In this document: positions 10,685 through 21,839 of the stretch, piece by piece
Layout: every line of letters starts with the position of its first letter
Position numbering within the stretch: position 1 is the first letter of the stretch
NCBI GenBank assembly: GCA_027886185.1
Contig: WOAB01000563.1
Location: 7,192,001-7,256,000 of the forward strand
Length of the DNA stretch: 64,000 nt
Direction of reading: 5' to 3'
Origin: Rheum nobile
Lineage: Eukaryota; Streptophyta; Magnoliopsida; Caryophyllales; Polygonaceae
The notes under the pieces: generated by a model
Told to the model about the DNA's origin: nothing
Seen by the model: only the letters and a program-made list of their open reading frames with translations
The model's database searches: none
Translations under genes and position numbers: made by a program

Positions 10685-11250
10685 CTTGGTTCTTGTTTGT
10701 CGCTTCCGCATGTGTGTTTTAGAGGCTTACTGAGTGTGTTGAGTCCTAAAGTATTCTCCTACTTCTTCTGATTCCCGAAATCAACTATCTTTGCAACTGT
10801 AAGCCAACGGCCTCTTGTGGCTTTAGTCGGCTTAGAGGTAAACTATGAAGGTGTTCTTTTCAGATCTTAAAAACCTTGGAGAAATTAGGGTTTACTCTTA
10901 CACCCGCCTCTGTGAAACTCTTGTGTTTGTTTTTGCTCTCGTTTGACCCTTGAGCGGTTTGACAGTAAAGCTCCTCATCTGTAAGTTCCTCTGTGAACTT
11001 ACAGGTCTTGGACTGTGTGTTGTCTTATTCTAGACGTTGTGAGACGAAGCCCTAACTTGTTAGGTGTAAGCTTTATCTCATAGCTCCTCTAGCTGTGTGC
11101 TTTTGTGACCTTCTTGTTGTGTGCTTGTCTTCCTGAAAAGGAGACTCTCTGCTATTTCTATCCTAACTGAGTGTTTGAGATAGAGATTCTGCTTGTCGTG
11201 TTTGTTTCTATCTTATCTCTGTTTTCTGTTTACTGACTTGAGTCATCTCA
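10685..11250 (+). other. Copia untranslated leader
   Basis: This is the continuation of the copia internal region after removal of element A, leading to gag ATG 11251. No gene is seen. Confidence 0.75.
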
Positions 11251-11909
11251 ATGGCAGAGAACAATGTCAGAATCAAGTCATTTGATGGCACTAGTGACTT
11301 TGCCATGTGGCAAGTCAAAATGAAAGCAGTGCTAATCAAGGAAAAATGTTGGAAAGTTGTTAAGGGAGATTACCCTGTTGATACCCCTGCTTTTGAGAAG
11401 GTGGAGCTTGATGAGCAAGCCCATTCTGAAATCATGATAAGGTTGACTGACAACGTGTCTCGTCGGGTTGTGATGACAAGATAAAAGATACTCACCAAGT
11501 TGTGTTGTTGCTTAGTTCTTTGCCACCTCAGTTTGACACTTTTAAAGATGTGATTCAATATAGTTATGAGAAATTAACTAAAGAAAAGATAATTGAGGCT
11601 ATACTCGAGAAAAATGAGATCATAAAAGTGTTTAAGTCTAAGAATGACAAGAAAACTGAGGCTAAAACTGAAGTGTTGATGGCTAAAGGCAAATATAAGA
11701 ACAATAAGAATTCTCATAAAAAGGATAAGAAGAAATCTGAAAAACCTGAGAAGAATGACAATGAGAAAAAGGATGGTAGAACTTGTTACTATTGTGGCAA
11801 GAAAGGTCATTTCATTAAAGATTGTCATAAAAGGCTAAAGAAGACAAGGCTAAAAATGCAAATGAAACTGCTGCTATTGTTGAGACTCCTACTACTGCTC
11901 ATGATATAA
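11251..11909 (+). pseudogene. gag: Copia gag, internally deleted and frame-broken
   Basis: The first 77 codons (MAENNVRIKSFDGTSDF...) match the N-terminus of plant copia Gag. After DNVSRRV the expected middle of the gag domain is missing and the frame stops at 11482-11484. Reading resumes in another frame at about 11490 with HQVVLLLSSLPPQFDTF, continues through a lysine-rich stretch, and reaches a CCHC knuckle (CYYCGKKGHFIKDC). The frame then runs into a low-complexity leucine-rich tail, which indicates another shift. Protease, integrase and most of RT are absent downstream. Confidence 0.88.
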
Positions 11910-11913
11910 CTTA

Positions 11914-12581
11914 GATGTCTAAAGTTCCTTATGATGTTGTTGTTGGCTCTGTCATGTATGTTATGCTATGCACTCGACCTGATTTGGCCTTTGCTATTAG
12001 TGTTCTCAGTAGGTTTATGTCTAATCCTGCAGAATGTCTAGCTTGCTATGAAATTTATGCTTAGATATATTTGTGGTACTAAGGATCTTTGTCTTGTTTA
12101 CACTGAGCATTCTCCTGCAAATGAATTGAATGACTATGTGGATTCTGATTATGCTAGTAACAAGGACAATAGAAAGTCCACAACTGCTTATTATTACACT
12201 TGGCCTGGTAATTGTATTTCATGGAAATCACAGTTATAATCTGTTGTAGCTTTATCTTCTACTGAGGTTGAGTATATAGCAGCTAAAGAGGCTATATGGT
12301 TGACTGGCATTTTGGGTGAGATATAGATTGTTCCTATGTTACCTATCTTGCATATGGATAGTCAAAGTGCTTTATACTTGTGTAAAGATCCAATGTTTCA
12401 TGAAAGGTCTAAGCACATAGATGTCAGACACCACTTTATTAGAAATAAGGTGGAAGAGAAAGTACTTGAGGTTAAGAAGATCAAAGGTGAGTATAATTCT
12501 GCTGATTTTGGCACCAAGATAGTCACTGCTAACAAGTTCTCATTTTGCAGGAATTTTCTGCACATTTGGGATGCTAACTGA
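11914..12581 (+). pseudogene. pol: Copia pol remnant: end of RT and RNase H
   Basis: The frame beginning MSKVPYDVVVGSVMY holds the RT C-terminal TRPDLAFAISVLSRF motif, then breaks near 12040. The next frame covers RYICGTKDL and the VDSDYASNKDNRKSTTAY RNase H segment. After further stops, 12336-12581 gives LHMDSQSALYLCKDP and KHIDVRHHFIRNKVEE, the usual C-terminal end of copia polyproteins. A second copy lies at 23036-23648. The stretch joins almost directly to the gag remnant, so several kilobases of pol are deleted. Confidence 0.88.
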
Positions 12582-12670
12582 GCTCACTTGAGCTGAGTGG
12601 CCGACAACAGACGGGTGGCAATGATGTTCCAATCCACTATGGCGACTGTAGGCAGCATATCTCAACACTT

Positions 12671-12686
12671 GGATTAGGAGGACATT
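12671..12686 (+). promoter_or_regulatory. Copia polypurine tract
   Basis: GGATTAGGAGGACATT directly precedes the LTR at 12687. The counterpart before copy 3 is GGAATAGAAGGGCATT. Confidence 0.7.
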
Positions 12687-13266
12687 TGTAATGTTTATAA
12701 TCCAAAGTTGTAATATGTAAACTCTTGTTGTCTTTATTTTCTAAGCTAATGCACCAGGCTAGGTAGAGGTTAGGGATTTTAGGAGACATGGACATGAGTG
12801 ATCGAGCCATGGTTGGCTCAATGAGACTTAGCCATCTTTGGCTAAGTAACTCATGAGCCTCATTTGCTTGACCGTGTGTTTCTGCTGTTGCTCTTGGGCC
12901 TATTCTTCACTTGCCGATTGTATTGGGCCTCTTCTTGTTGATGGGCCTTGGCTCGCATTGTTGGACGTGGCCCCTTCCTTCAGCTTGCAAGACGGCGTTG
13001 TTTGAGGCATTTCTGAGGCTGCCTTATAAGGGACTCCGATACCCTAATTTGGTAACCTCTGGTTATCACTGTAGAATCTCGCCGTTTGGAAGTTTTCTGA
13101 GAATGGCTCCTTGAGAGAGAATCTCACCTACTCCTTGGTGGATTCCGATGGTGCCAGAGATTGAGAGATAGAGAAAGAAAGAGACAAAAGAAAGAGAGAA
13201 AGAGAGAGTGCTCGGAGCACTGTGGTTGCTCGATTGTGTGAAGCTTGCTTGAAGGCTTCTCTGTGT
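12687..13266 (+). repeat. Copia LTR, copy 2 (3' truncated, first 580 bp)
   Basis: It matches 1241-1820 and then stops at CTCTGTGT. From there the sequence matches the interior of a chromovirus-type LTR (B'). The shared CTGTGT at the joint suggests deletion by microhomology. Confidence 0.9.
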
Positions 13267-14501
13267 AATGTTTGGCCTCTGTAATATTTTTCTGAGCAAT
13301 ATAAAATACAGTTAAAGTATTTTTGGGTTAAAAGATCGTTCGTGTACAAATATATTTAACCCGGGGTTAAGTAAAATTTACCACTTAAGGTAAAAGACGA
13401 CAAAAGACGAGGGAGTCGGTCAATGCCTTTACCGCCCCCGCGGTCGCCACCAGCGCGCAGCGTCAGCAACTTGCAAGCAAGTTGGCGTGGCTGGCAACTG
13501 GCTGTGATGACTCACCGGGGCTACTTGGCCTAGCTGGTACACCTCATGGGGTACGTGTCTTCAGGATGGCCTTCGTGGTTTGCCTATTTAAGAAGAGGAG
13601 AAGTCATGGGAGAGGCCAGAACTCAGCTTCTCACCATCTTCTTCCTCCTCTCTTCTGTCAAACACCAGAAATCGGCATCCTGTGCTGAACTTCGAGCTCC
13701 GTTTGTGAACGATCCTATCATTCGTTCGATCAAGTAGGGGTTGAATCTTGGAGGTTGTATGTAGCTTAAGAGGGTGAGAAGATCAGCCAAGCTCGATTCG
13801 AAGTAGAAGTCGATCGAAAGTTGGTAAGAAAACCCTTGAAGCTCACTGATTTCAACCTCTGAAATTCATGATTTTTGCTGAACTTTGAACTCGATTTGTG
13901 TGGTCGTTTCGGCCTTGTTTCGATCCGTTTTTAGGAGGTTCTTAGAGCTTGTTGATAGCTTAAGAAGGTGGTAGACTCGAACCAAGAAGAATCAAAGCCT
14001 AAAGGGGTCGATTTGGGTGAGTTCTCCTTGTCGCCACCGCTGTCTTTCGCCCCTGCATGTGCACCGCACCCAGCGGCCATGTGCCTGCCGGCCCCAGCGG
14101 TAGCCATGCCGAGTGTGTGTTGTGGTGTTGGGCATGGATCGAAGCCTCGTTCCTTGATTCGTTTCGTATTCCATTAGATTCGTATATGTAGATATTGAAT
14201 CTAATTTAGGGTCTTGTTATGGGTCGTTTCATATGGATTTATTATCTAGGATATGTTCTTGTTCCAGACTCGGAAACCCTTTAATTCTAAGCGTGCAAAG
14301 CTTTCGTCGGATCTAAGGCAAGTGGCGGTTCACTCTTGCTCATCATTCCATATTTCCATTAATTATCAATTGCTTAATTGTTAATTAATTTGGATTGATT
14401 ATCGTTCATGTCTGGAACAGCTTTATGAAATTACTTTTGGAAGATAAAATGAACATTATAATAGGTTGTATATCTGTTAGAACAACGCTATTATATATAT
14501 A

Positions 14502-16091
14502 TGATGTGGCGAAAACCTACCCACAAGTGTATGGGGTCAGTTGTAGCTATTCAAGTGTCGTTCCCACGAGGACAATGTAGTACCTTTTGTAACTAAACTG
14601 GTAAGCTAAGCCGCAAGAAAGGTTTGTTCAATTAACTAAGAAATAATGATTGCAAATGTAAGTAAATTCAAATGATGGGAAATATCTAGGATTAAGGATC
14701 CCCACAATAATGCATTGGTAAACTTATGCGTGTTTATCTCAGAATAGCATGAACTCGTTTGACGGTAAGTTATCAAATATCACTACTAATTCATTTCAGA
14801 CAATAGTAGACGTATCTAAACTCCAACTAACAATCGCTGTCGCGCAAAGCTAATCAAATTTAGACCCATTGAGCACTTAGAATCTAGGATAAAACCGGGT
14901 TAACATTCACTTTCGTGCTCCGTTAATTCCAGACTAACCTAGGGTTTCTATGATAACTCAGGACTCCGCAAGAACAAACAAGTTTATTCAGGTTCAATTC
15001 ATAGTAATTCCAACAATAGTAATCTCCTTTCAGACTCATACCTTGTCTAATTCATTCATTAGGAATCTCCTTTCAGACTCAACCTAATAGAATTTCTAAT
15101 TGATAAATAACCAATAGCAATAAGAACCCTAGAATTGAATCAAGCAAGAATTCATGCTACCAATTCAGACAAACACAAATTGTAAGTCTACCAATACATT
15201 ATTGGGGTCACCCCAATCCTAGATAAAGGGGATTAGCCTAGCATGCTTGGGGAATCAATCAAAATCATTGTATGAATCAGAGAAATCATTCAAATAGATA
15301 GAAAGAAGAGAAATACTTGTTTCGATCCAAGAACAATCTCCAATCTTCAACCAAGAAAAACTCAACAAACACAACTAGTCTTTTTTAGAGAGAGACTAAG
15401 TTCAGAGCATGAGAAAAGTACATCTCCCAATTAAAACGTCCAGATCTGATAAAAATCAGGAGCAAAAGACGTTTCAACAGCAGAAAGACATTACGGAAGC
15501 TGACTCGGTCCACAACTCGGCCGAGTTGTGGGCCGAGTTGTCGTCTGTCTTCTCTTGTCTTCAGTAACTTCGACCAAGTTCGCTGACTCGGTCCACAACT
15601 CGGCCGAGTTGTGGGCCGAGTTGTTCTCTGTTGTTCCTCTCCTATTCGGTGGCTAAGCCGAGTTCGCTGACTCGGTCCACAACTCGGCCGAGTTGTGGGC
15701 CGAGTTGTTCTCTGTTGTCTTTGCTCTTCATAGCTTGGCCCTGATGACTCGGTCCATAACTCGGCCGAGTTGTGGGCCGGGTTGTGGACTGTTGTTCCTT
15801 CGTCTTCACTAGCTCGGCCGGGCTTCCATTTTGAACTTTCCTCGTCTGATCTTGGCACTTGTATTTCGACCATGGTGCCATCTCTTCTAGTCGTCCACCC
15901 GAACATCTTCACTAGTAGCTCGATTTTCTTGAAAACGCCTCCAAACGATCCTGAAATCACAACTACACAAGAGTAGACTCCGAACACTACAAAATCTATG
16001 AAAATCAAATAAAACTAAAATAAAAAGGAGCAAAACAAACCTATTCAAGAGAAATAAACATGATCTAAACTAGCCTAAATGCATGCTATCA
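14502..16091 (-). repeat. Element C 3' LTR (left, 1590 bp)
   Basis: In plus coordinates it runs TGATGTGGCG to GCATGCTATCA. It holds four copies of an 18-bp palindrome ACAACTCGGCCGAGTTGT at 15512-15529, 15595-15612, 15679-15696 and, with one change, 15756-15773. Each is followed by a GGGCCGAGTTGT half-copy. A GTCGTTCCCACGAGG box near 14555 resembles the GATTCGAC box of LTRs A and H. Confidence 0.95.
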
Positions 16092-17483
16092 AATCCACCA
16101 AGCTTGAACCTTGCTTGTCCCAAGAAAGTACATGTCAATGAGACCACAAAATACGCAACAGCTGTTTCTATCCAAAAGACATATGACCAATAACCATGAA
16201 AGGCCAAACAAATGACAAATTCTGTCCTAGCATGCTTCTCAATCAATGACAAGAGTACAATCAGTTCCTTCACTCAAGACCTCACTAGAATCAAAGTCAC
16301 TCGCACTCATGTGTTTAGGCATGTGTTTCACTCAATATCAATTCTCAACTTTGAATGCTAAACTACCATAAGCTTGCAACAGTGTTCTTAATCTCCACCA
16401 CTAAAGAACATGCACAGGACAAAAATCATGAGGGCTTTTCCAAGGTTGTAATGGGGCCAAGGTATAACACGGGGCATAGGAGTATTTAGGCCACGAGGAG
16501 CTAAATCCGGGGAAGAGGATCTTACCAAGACAACACCAAGCGAAAATACCCTTTACTTGAATTTCAACCTTCAAACCCATACAACTTAACCCTTACATAT
16601 GACAAGGTCTCCTTTCTGTTACTTGACTTTTTTTTTTTTTTTTTTAAAGTCAAATAAGACACATGGAAAGGAGACACATTACAAATTTATACACATTTCT
16701 AACCACCATATATGTAACCTCCCCCAAGCTTGGCTAAAATCCACTTTAGCAACAACAATTCAACTATCCTAATCCCCGGATGGGAAGGATGAACTTATAG
16801 GCTCGGTATGCTTTTGTGGAGTTTCCAAAAAATAGGCAATAAGGCACAACGGGCTTCAAGCAAAGGATACATGAATAGGGTGGCCAAGGATGAAAAGGGT
16901 TAATAAAAACAATGCCTCAATCCTATTAATGTCATGCACATAAGTCGTGAGCGTGGCCTCAAAGAAGATATTAATGCAAGTTCTAGAGTTAGCACACACA
17001 GAGAGTTCACACACATGAAGAAAACGAGAGACTTTTGCAAATGTAATCCAAGGAAGGCCAACAAGCTCGCTAGGACATTTTGTCTAGAGTGTCGGTTCTA
17101 ACGTATCTTAGTCAAAGTCCACATGCTCAGGTCATTGTCATAGCTTTGATCAATCATATCATGCTCATAATGCAATTTGTAATATCAACAACCAAGGCAT
17201 ATTAAGAGGATTCATGGTATATGTACTGTTATGAGAACCCACAAAGGATCAAGCAGGGCAAATATGCAACTAAAAATTCAAATGCAAACAAAAAAAAGCA
17301 ACTAATCATGCAAACTAAATGCAATGCAAAATGAAAATACTCCCCTCCCCCAAGCTTAAAACCTACATTGCCCCCAATGTAGAGAGTAAAAGCGTAAGGA
17401 AAAAGAAGTACTCACCATGAATCTGATGGATTGCCTCCCACCCAGCGCTTGTTTTAGGTCATTAGCTTGACCTCCCACCACTT
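16092..17483 (-). other. Element C 3' untranslated region with polypurine tracts and conserved hairpin
   Basis: On the minus strand this follows the ORF stop. It holds GGGAGGCAATCC next to AGCGCT (17429-17450), the hairpin ACATTG CCCC CAATGT (17365-17380), purine tracts at 17341-17356 and about 16718-16734, and the LTR-adjacent tract at 16092-16106. Apart from a T-run at 16629-16644, nothing else is recognised and no gene is seen. Confidence 0.7.
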
Positions 17484-20120
17484 TCATGTACTTGGATCGG
17501 GAGGGTCGGTGGTACCCTGCTTGATCGGGTCAGGCGTGATAATAGGCTTCAGCCGATGACTTTGCACTTTGAACTTTCCTGAGTTTTTATGCCATAACAT
17601 GACCGTCCCGCCTTTCAGAACTCGAGTCACCCTATATGGTCCTGACCATCTTGTCCCCTTAGGACCTGGAAATATGTTAGACTTTTCATGGGATAACAAC
17701 ACCATATTTCCACTCTTGAGCTCAACCCTTGTCTTGGCCTTCTTCCTTTTCGTTGGTGTTTGCCTTTTCTTCGCACTAGCATTCTCATAAGCATCCAAGT
17801 CCAGATTTCCCAAACACTCATCAAGCAAACCAGCTATGTCCGATAAGATCTCCTCTTGCCCAGGATCAACCTCAATCTTACAGCAGGTACCTGTGATAGG
17901 AGCTGGTGGAGTGTCTTTGTATATCTCCAGAAAGTAGTCCTTGAAATATTTATACTCGATCTTCTCTTCCCCTATTATGAATGAAAGATTCCCATTCTTG
18001 ACATCAATATTAGCCCCAGCAGTGGCTAAAAATGGTCTCCCAAGGATGATGGGAGTTTTATCACTAACCTCCATGTCAAGTATCACAAAATCTCCTGGTA
18101 TGAAGAACTTTCCCACTTTCACAGGGACATTTTCTATTATCCCAGCAGGATGAGTAACAGACCTATCAGCCATAATGAGACGCATCTTGGATGGAACAGG
18201 CTCACCCAATTTTAGTTCTTTACAGATTGACAAAGGCATAACATTGACACTAGACCCGAGATCACAAAGACAATTATAAGTGAGATTGCCAAAATATGCA
18301 GGGATAAAGAATTCACTCGAATCTTGTAGTTTCTTTGGCATCTTCTCAGCGCAGTCCATTGTCAGGGCCACAGTCTCATAGTCCTCTAGCCTTCTCTTCT
18401 TGATCAGAATCTGTTTCAGGAACTTAGCATACGCAGGCATTTGAGTGAGGACATCTGTGAAAGGTATGTCAACATACAGCTTCTTCATCATCTCCTTAAA
18501 CTTCACAAATTGGTGCTCTAGCTGTATCTGAATCTTTCTCTGAGGAAAAGGAAGAGGTGGCTTGTATGGCGGGGGAGCAACATACTTGGGTTCTTCTTCT
18601 TGTGGCTTCTCCACAGGCTCCTTTGTCGCTTCTTTTTCTCTTGGACTGTTCTCTTCCAACTGTTTTTCTTCACTCAGAGAGATAGCCCTGCAATGCTCCC
18701 TAGGGTTGACTTCAGGTTGACCAGGAAGTTGACCAGTAGGCCTAGGAACATTCATAGCAATTTGGGCCAACTGACTCTCCAATTGGTCCATCCTCTTAGG
18801 CAAGCTCTCAAAGTTTTCAGCCTTCTTGGATAGGGCTTCCAACTGAGAAGCAATGATCCCTTGATTTTTAGCCATTTCCCTCAACACAGACTGAAGTGCG
18901 GAATTATCAAAGGTCTGAGCGGGTGCTTGCGGTTGAGAGAGTCCCGGTTGGAACCCTGGAGGTGGTCTTTGCTGAGCATCATCATTCTTGTAGGAAAAAT
19001 TAGGATGATTCCTCCAACCGGGATTATAGGTGTTGGAATATGGATCGTTCCTAGGACCCCGATTGAAGGTGTTCATGTAGTTTGCCTCACCTTGGGTGTC
19101 ACCTTGAGCAGCAAAAAGTTGACATGATGAAATAGTATGATCACCCTCTCCACAAAACTGACAAGCAACACCAGATACAGCCTGAGTGGATGACCATGCA
19201 CCCTGCCCTTGAGCCTTCTGAACCAACAAATTCAGCCTCTTGACCTCTTGTGACAAAGCATCCATTTGAGCCTGTTGGTGTGTCTCAGAACTAACCTCAT
19301 ACATCCTTGTTGGTTTCTTTGAAGTTGAGCGAGCATCACTGTAATAATGAGAGTGTTGAGCAGTGTTCTCAATCTTCTCCCAAGCTTCATCAACTTCCAT
19401 TTCCATGATTCTACCACCAGCTGAAGCATCAATAATAAGTCGAGTTGAACTATCAACAGCGTTGTAGAAGACATGTAGCAAGGTCCATTTCTCTTGCCCG
19501 TGATGCGGGCACAACATCAATAGCTCTTTGAATCTCTCCCAACCTTCATATAGAGACTCGTCATGGTTCATCTTGAAAGCAAGAATTTGATTCCTCATCT
19601 CAGCTGTCTTCTTAGGTGGGAAGTACTTGTTGAGAAATGCCTTGGCTAACTCATCCCAAGTGGTAATAGATCCATGAGGTAAGGCCTTGAACCAAGCCTT
19701 GGCCCTGTCTCGTAGAGAGAAAGAGAAAGCACGCAGGAAAAGTGCATCTTGAGAGACATCATGAATCTTCACTGTATCCATCAGCTCAATAAAAGTAGCC
19801 AAGTGCTGATGTGGGTTTTCAGAAGGAAGACCTCCAAATTGATTCTGCTGAACCATGTTGATTAGGGAGGGTTTCAGCTCGAAGTTACGGGCTGCCACCG
19901 GAGGTCGAACCACACCAGAAAGAGGACCAAGGTGGTTGGGCATCACATAATCACCCAGAGTCATACGTGGCTGATCATCACCGCCCAACAAGCCACCGTT
20001 CCCTCTACCAGCCATCTCTTGCACTCTAATTTCACGTTGTTGCCTTCTTCTTAAGAGAAAAGTACGCTCAGGTTCGGGATCAAAGTCGTTGAGATTATTA
20101 GCGCTCAGGACTCTCCGCAT
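17484..20120 (-). CDS. gag-pro: Gag-protease fused to integrase C-terminal tail (element C, 878 aa, intact)
   Basis: The ORF opens at 20120 (MRRVLSANNL) and ends at 17484 with no internal break. The gag domain covers about residues 85-270. A CX2CX4HX4C knuckle (CQFCGEGDHTISSC) lies near residue 320, then a P/Q-rich linker. An aspartic protease domain follows with CDLGSSVNVMP near residue 618 and ILGRPFLATA after it. The last 70 or so residues (RVELKSGNMVLLS, then RWSGPYRVTRV and HRLKP) match the integrase C-terminal GPF/Y-like tail, not the protease. A normal element has RT, RNase H and the integrase core between these parts, so an in-frame deletion created the fusion. The product could build particles and process itself but could not copy or integrate DNA. 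Confidence 0.92.
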   Translation of the reverse strand: MRRVLSANNLNDFDPEPERTFLLRRRQQREIRVQEMAGRGNGGLLGGDDQPRMTLGDYVMPNHLGPLSGVVRPPVAARNFELKPSLINMVQQNQFGGLPSENPHQHLATFIELMDTVKIHDVSQDALFLRAFSFSLRDRAKAWFKALPHGSITTWDELAKAFLNKYFPPKKTAEMRNQILAFKMNHDESLYEGWERFKELLMLCPHHGQEKWTLLHVFYNAVDSSTRLIIDASAGGRIMEMEVDEAWEKIENTAQHSHYYSDARSTSKKPTRMYEVSSETHQQAQMDALSQEVKRLNLLVQKAQGQGAWSSTQAVSGVACQFCGEGDHTISSCQLFAAQGDTQGEANYMNTFNRGPRNDPYSNTYNPGWRNHPNFSYKNDDAQQRPPPGFQPGLSQPQAPAQTFDNSALQSVLREMAKNQGIIASQLEALSKKAENFESLPKRMDQLESQLAQIAMNVPRPTGQLPGQPEVNPREHCRAISLSEEKQLEENSPREKEATKEPVEKPQEEEPKYVAPPPYKPPLPFPQRKIQIQLEHQFVKFKEMMKKLYVDIPFTDVLTQMPAYAKFLKQILIKKRRLEDYETVALTMDCAEKMPKKLQDSSEFFIPAYFGNLTYNCLCDLGSSVNVMPLSICKELKLGEPVPSKMRLIMADRSVTHPAGIIENVPVKVGKFFIPGDFVILDMEVSDKTPIILGRPFLATAGANIDVKNGNLSFIIGEEKIEYKYFKDYFLEIYKDTPPAPITGTCCKIEVDPGQEEILSDIAGLLDECLGNLDLDAYENASAKKRQTPTKRKKAKTRVELKSGNMVLLSHEKSNIFPGPKGTRWSGPYRVTRVLKGGTVMLWHKNSGKFKVQSHRLKPIITPDPIKQGTTDPPDPST

Positions 20121-20231
20121 TCAGAAGAAAATAAACCTGAAACCAAAGCCAAAAGGAGGAGGATCAAAACACACAAAAGACTTAGTCGAACCAGTTGTAG
20201 GGAAAACAACCAATACTAGCAATTGTCCCCG

Positions 20232-20249
20232 GTAACGGCGCCAAAAACT
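20232..20249 (-). promoter_or_regulatory. Element C primer-binding site (tRNA-Asp)
   Basis: On the minus strand TGGCGCCGTTACCGGGGA begins a few bases after the 5' LTR. It complements the 3' end of tRNA-Asp with one mismatch. Confidence 0.88.
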
Positions 20250-21839
20250 TGATGTGGCGAAAACCTACCCACAAGTGTATGGGGTCAGTTGTAGCTATTC
20301 AAGTGTCGTTCCCACGAGGACAATGTAGTACCTTTTGTAACTAAACTGGTAAGCTAAGCCACAAGAAAGGTTTGTTCAATTAACTAAGAAATAATGATTG
20401 CAAATGTAAGTAAATTCAAATGATGGGAAATATCTAGGATTAAGGATCCCCACAATAATGCATTGGTAAACTTATGCGTGTTTATCTCACAATAGCATGA
20501 ACTCGTTTGACGGTAAGTTATCAAATATCACTACTAATTCCTTTCAGACAATAGTAGACGTATCTAAACTCCAACTAACAATCGCTGTCGCGCAAAGCTA
20601 ATCAAATTTAGACCCATTGAGCACTTAGAATCTAGGATAAAACCGGGTTAACATTCACTTTCGTGCTCCGTTAATTCCAGACTAACCTAGGGTTTCTATG
20701 ATAACTCAGGACTCCACAAGAACAAACAAGTTTATTCAGGTTCAATTCATAGTAATTCCAACAATAGTAATCTCCTTTCAGACTCATACCTTGTCTAATT
20801 CATTCATTAGGAATCTCCTTTCAGACTCAACCTAATAGAATTTCTAATTGATAAATAACCAATAGCAATAAGAACCCTAGAATTGAATCAAGCAAGAATT
20901 CATGCTACCAATTCAGACAAACACAAATTGTAAGTCTACCAATACATTATTGGGGTCACCCCAATCCTAGATAAAGGGGATTAGCCTAGCATGCTTGGGG
21001 AATCAATCAAAATCATTGTATGAATCAGAGAAATCATTCAAATAGATAAAAAGAAGAGAAATACTTGTTTCGATCCAAGAACAATCTCCAATCTTCAACC
21101 AAGAAAAACTCAACAAACACAACTAGGTTTTTTTAGAGAGAGACTAAGTTCAGAGCATGAGAAAAGTACATCTCCCAATTAAAACGTCCAGATCTGATAA
21201 AAATCAGGAGCAAAAGACGTTTCAGCAGCAGAAAGACGTTACGGAAGCTGACTCGGTCCACAACTCGGCCGAGTTGTGGGCCGAGTTGTCGTCTGTCTTC
21301 TCTTGTCTTCAGTAACTTCGACCAAGTTCGCTGACTCGGTCCACAACTCGGCCGAGTTGTAGGCCGAGTTGTTCTCTGTTGTTCCTCTCCTATTCGGTGG
21401 CTAAGCCGAGTTCGCTGACTCGGTCCACAACTCGGCCGAGTTGTGGGCCGAGTTGTTCTCTGTTGTCTTTGCTCTTCATAGCTTGGCCCTGACGACTCGG
21501 TCCATAACTCGGCCGAGTTGTGGGCCGGGTTGTGGACTGTTGTTCCTTCGTCTTCACTAGCTCGGCCGGGCTTCCATTTTGAACTTTCCTCGTCTGATCT
21601 TGGCACTTGTATTTCGACCATGGCGCCATCTCTTCTAGTCGTCCACCCGAACATCTTCACTAGTAGCTCGATTTTCTTGAAAACGCCTCCAAACGATCCT
21701 GAAATCACAACTACACAAGAGTAGACTCCGAACACTACAAAATCTATAAAAATCAAATAAAACTAAAATAAAAAGGAGCAAAACAAACCTATTCAAGAGA
21801 AATAAACATGATCTAAACTAGCCTAAATGCATGCTATCA
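20250..21839 (-). repeat. Element C 5' LTR (right, 1590 bp)
   Basis: Same length and ends as 14502-16091. The four palindromes recur between about 21260 and 21521, one flanking half-copy carrying a G to A change. Followed by ATATA. Confidence 0.95.

Larger units (their letters stand above)
14502..21839 (-). mobile_element. Element C: young non-autonomous Athila/Tat-like retrotransposon
   Basis: Two LTRs of exactly 1590 bp (14502-16091 and 20250-21839) differ by roughly a dozen substitutions on reading. The target duplication ATATA is exact (14497-14501 and 21840-21844). The element reads on the minus strand: tRNA-Asp primer-binding site, one intact ORF, conserved post-pol motifs, polypurine tract. 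RT, RNase H and the integrase core are absent, so movement would need enzymes from a partner. It is the youngest complete element here. Confidence 0.94.
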
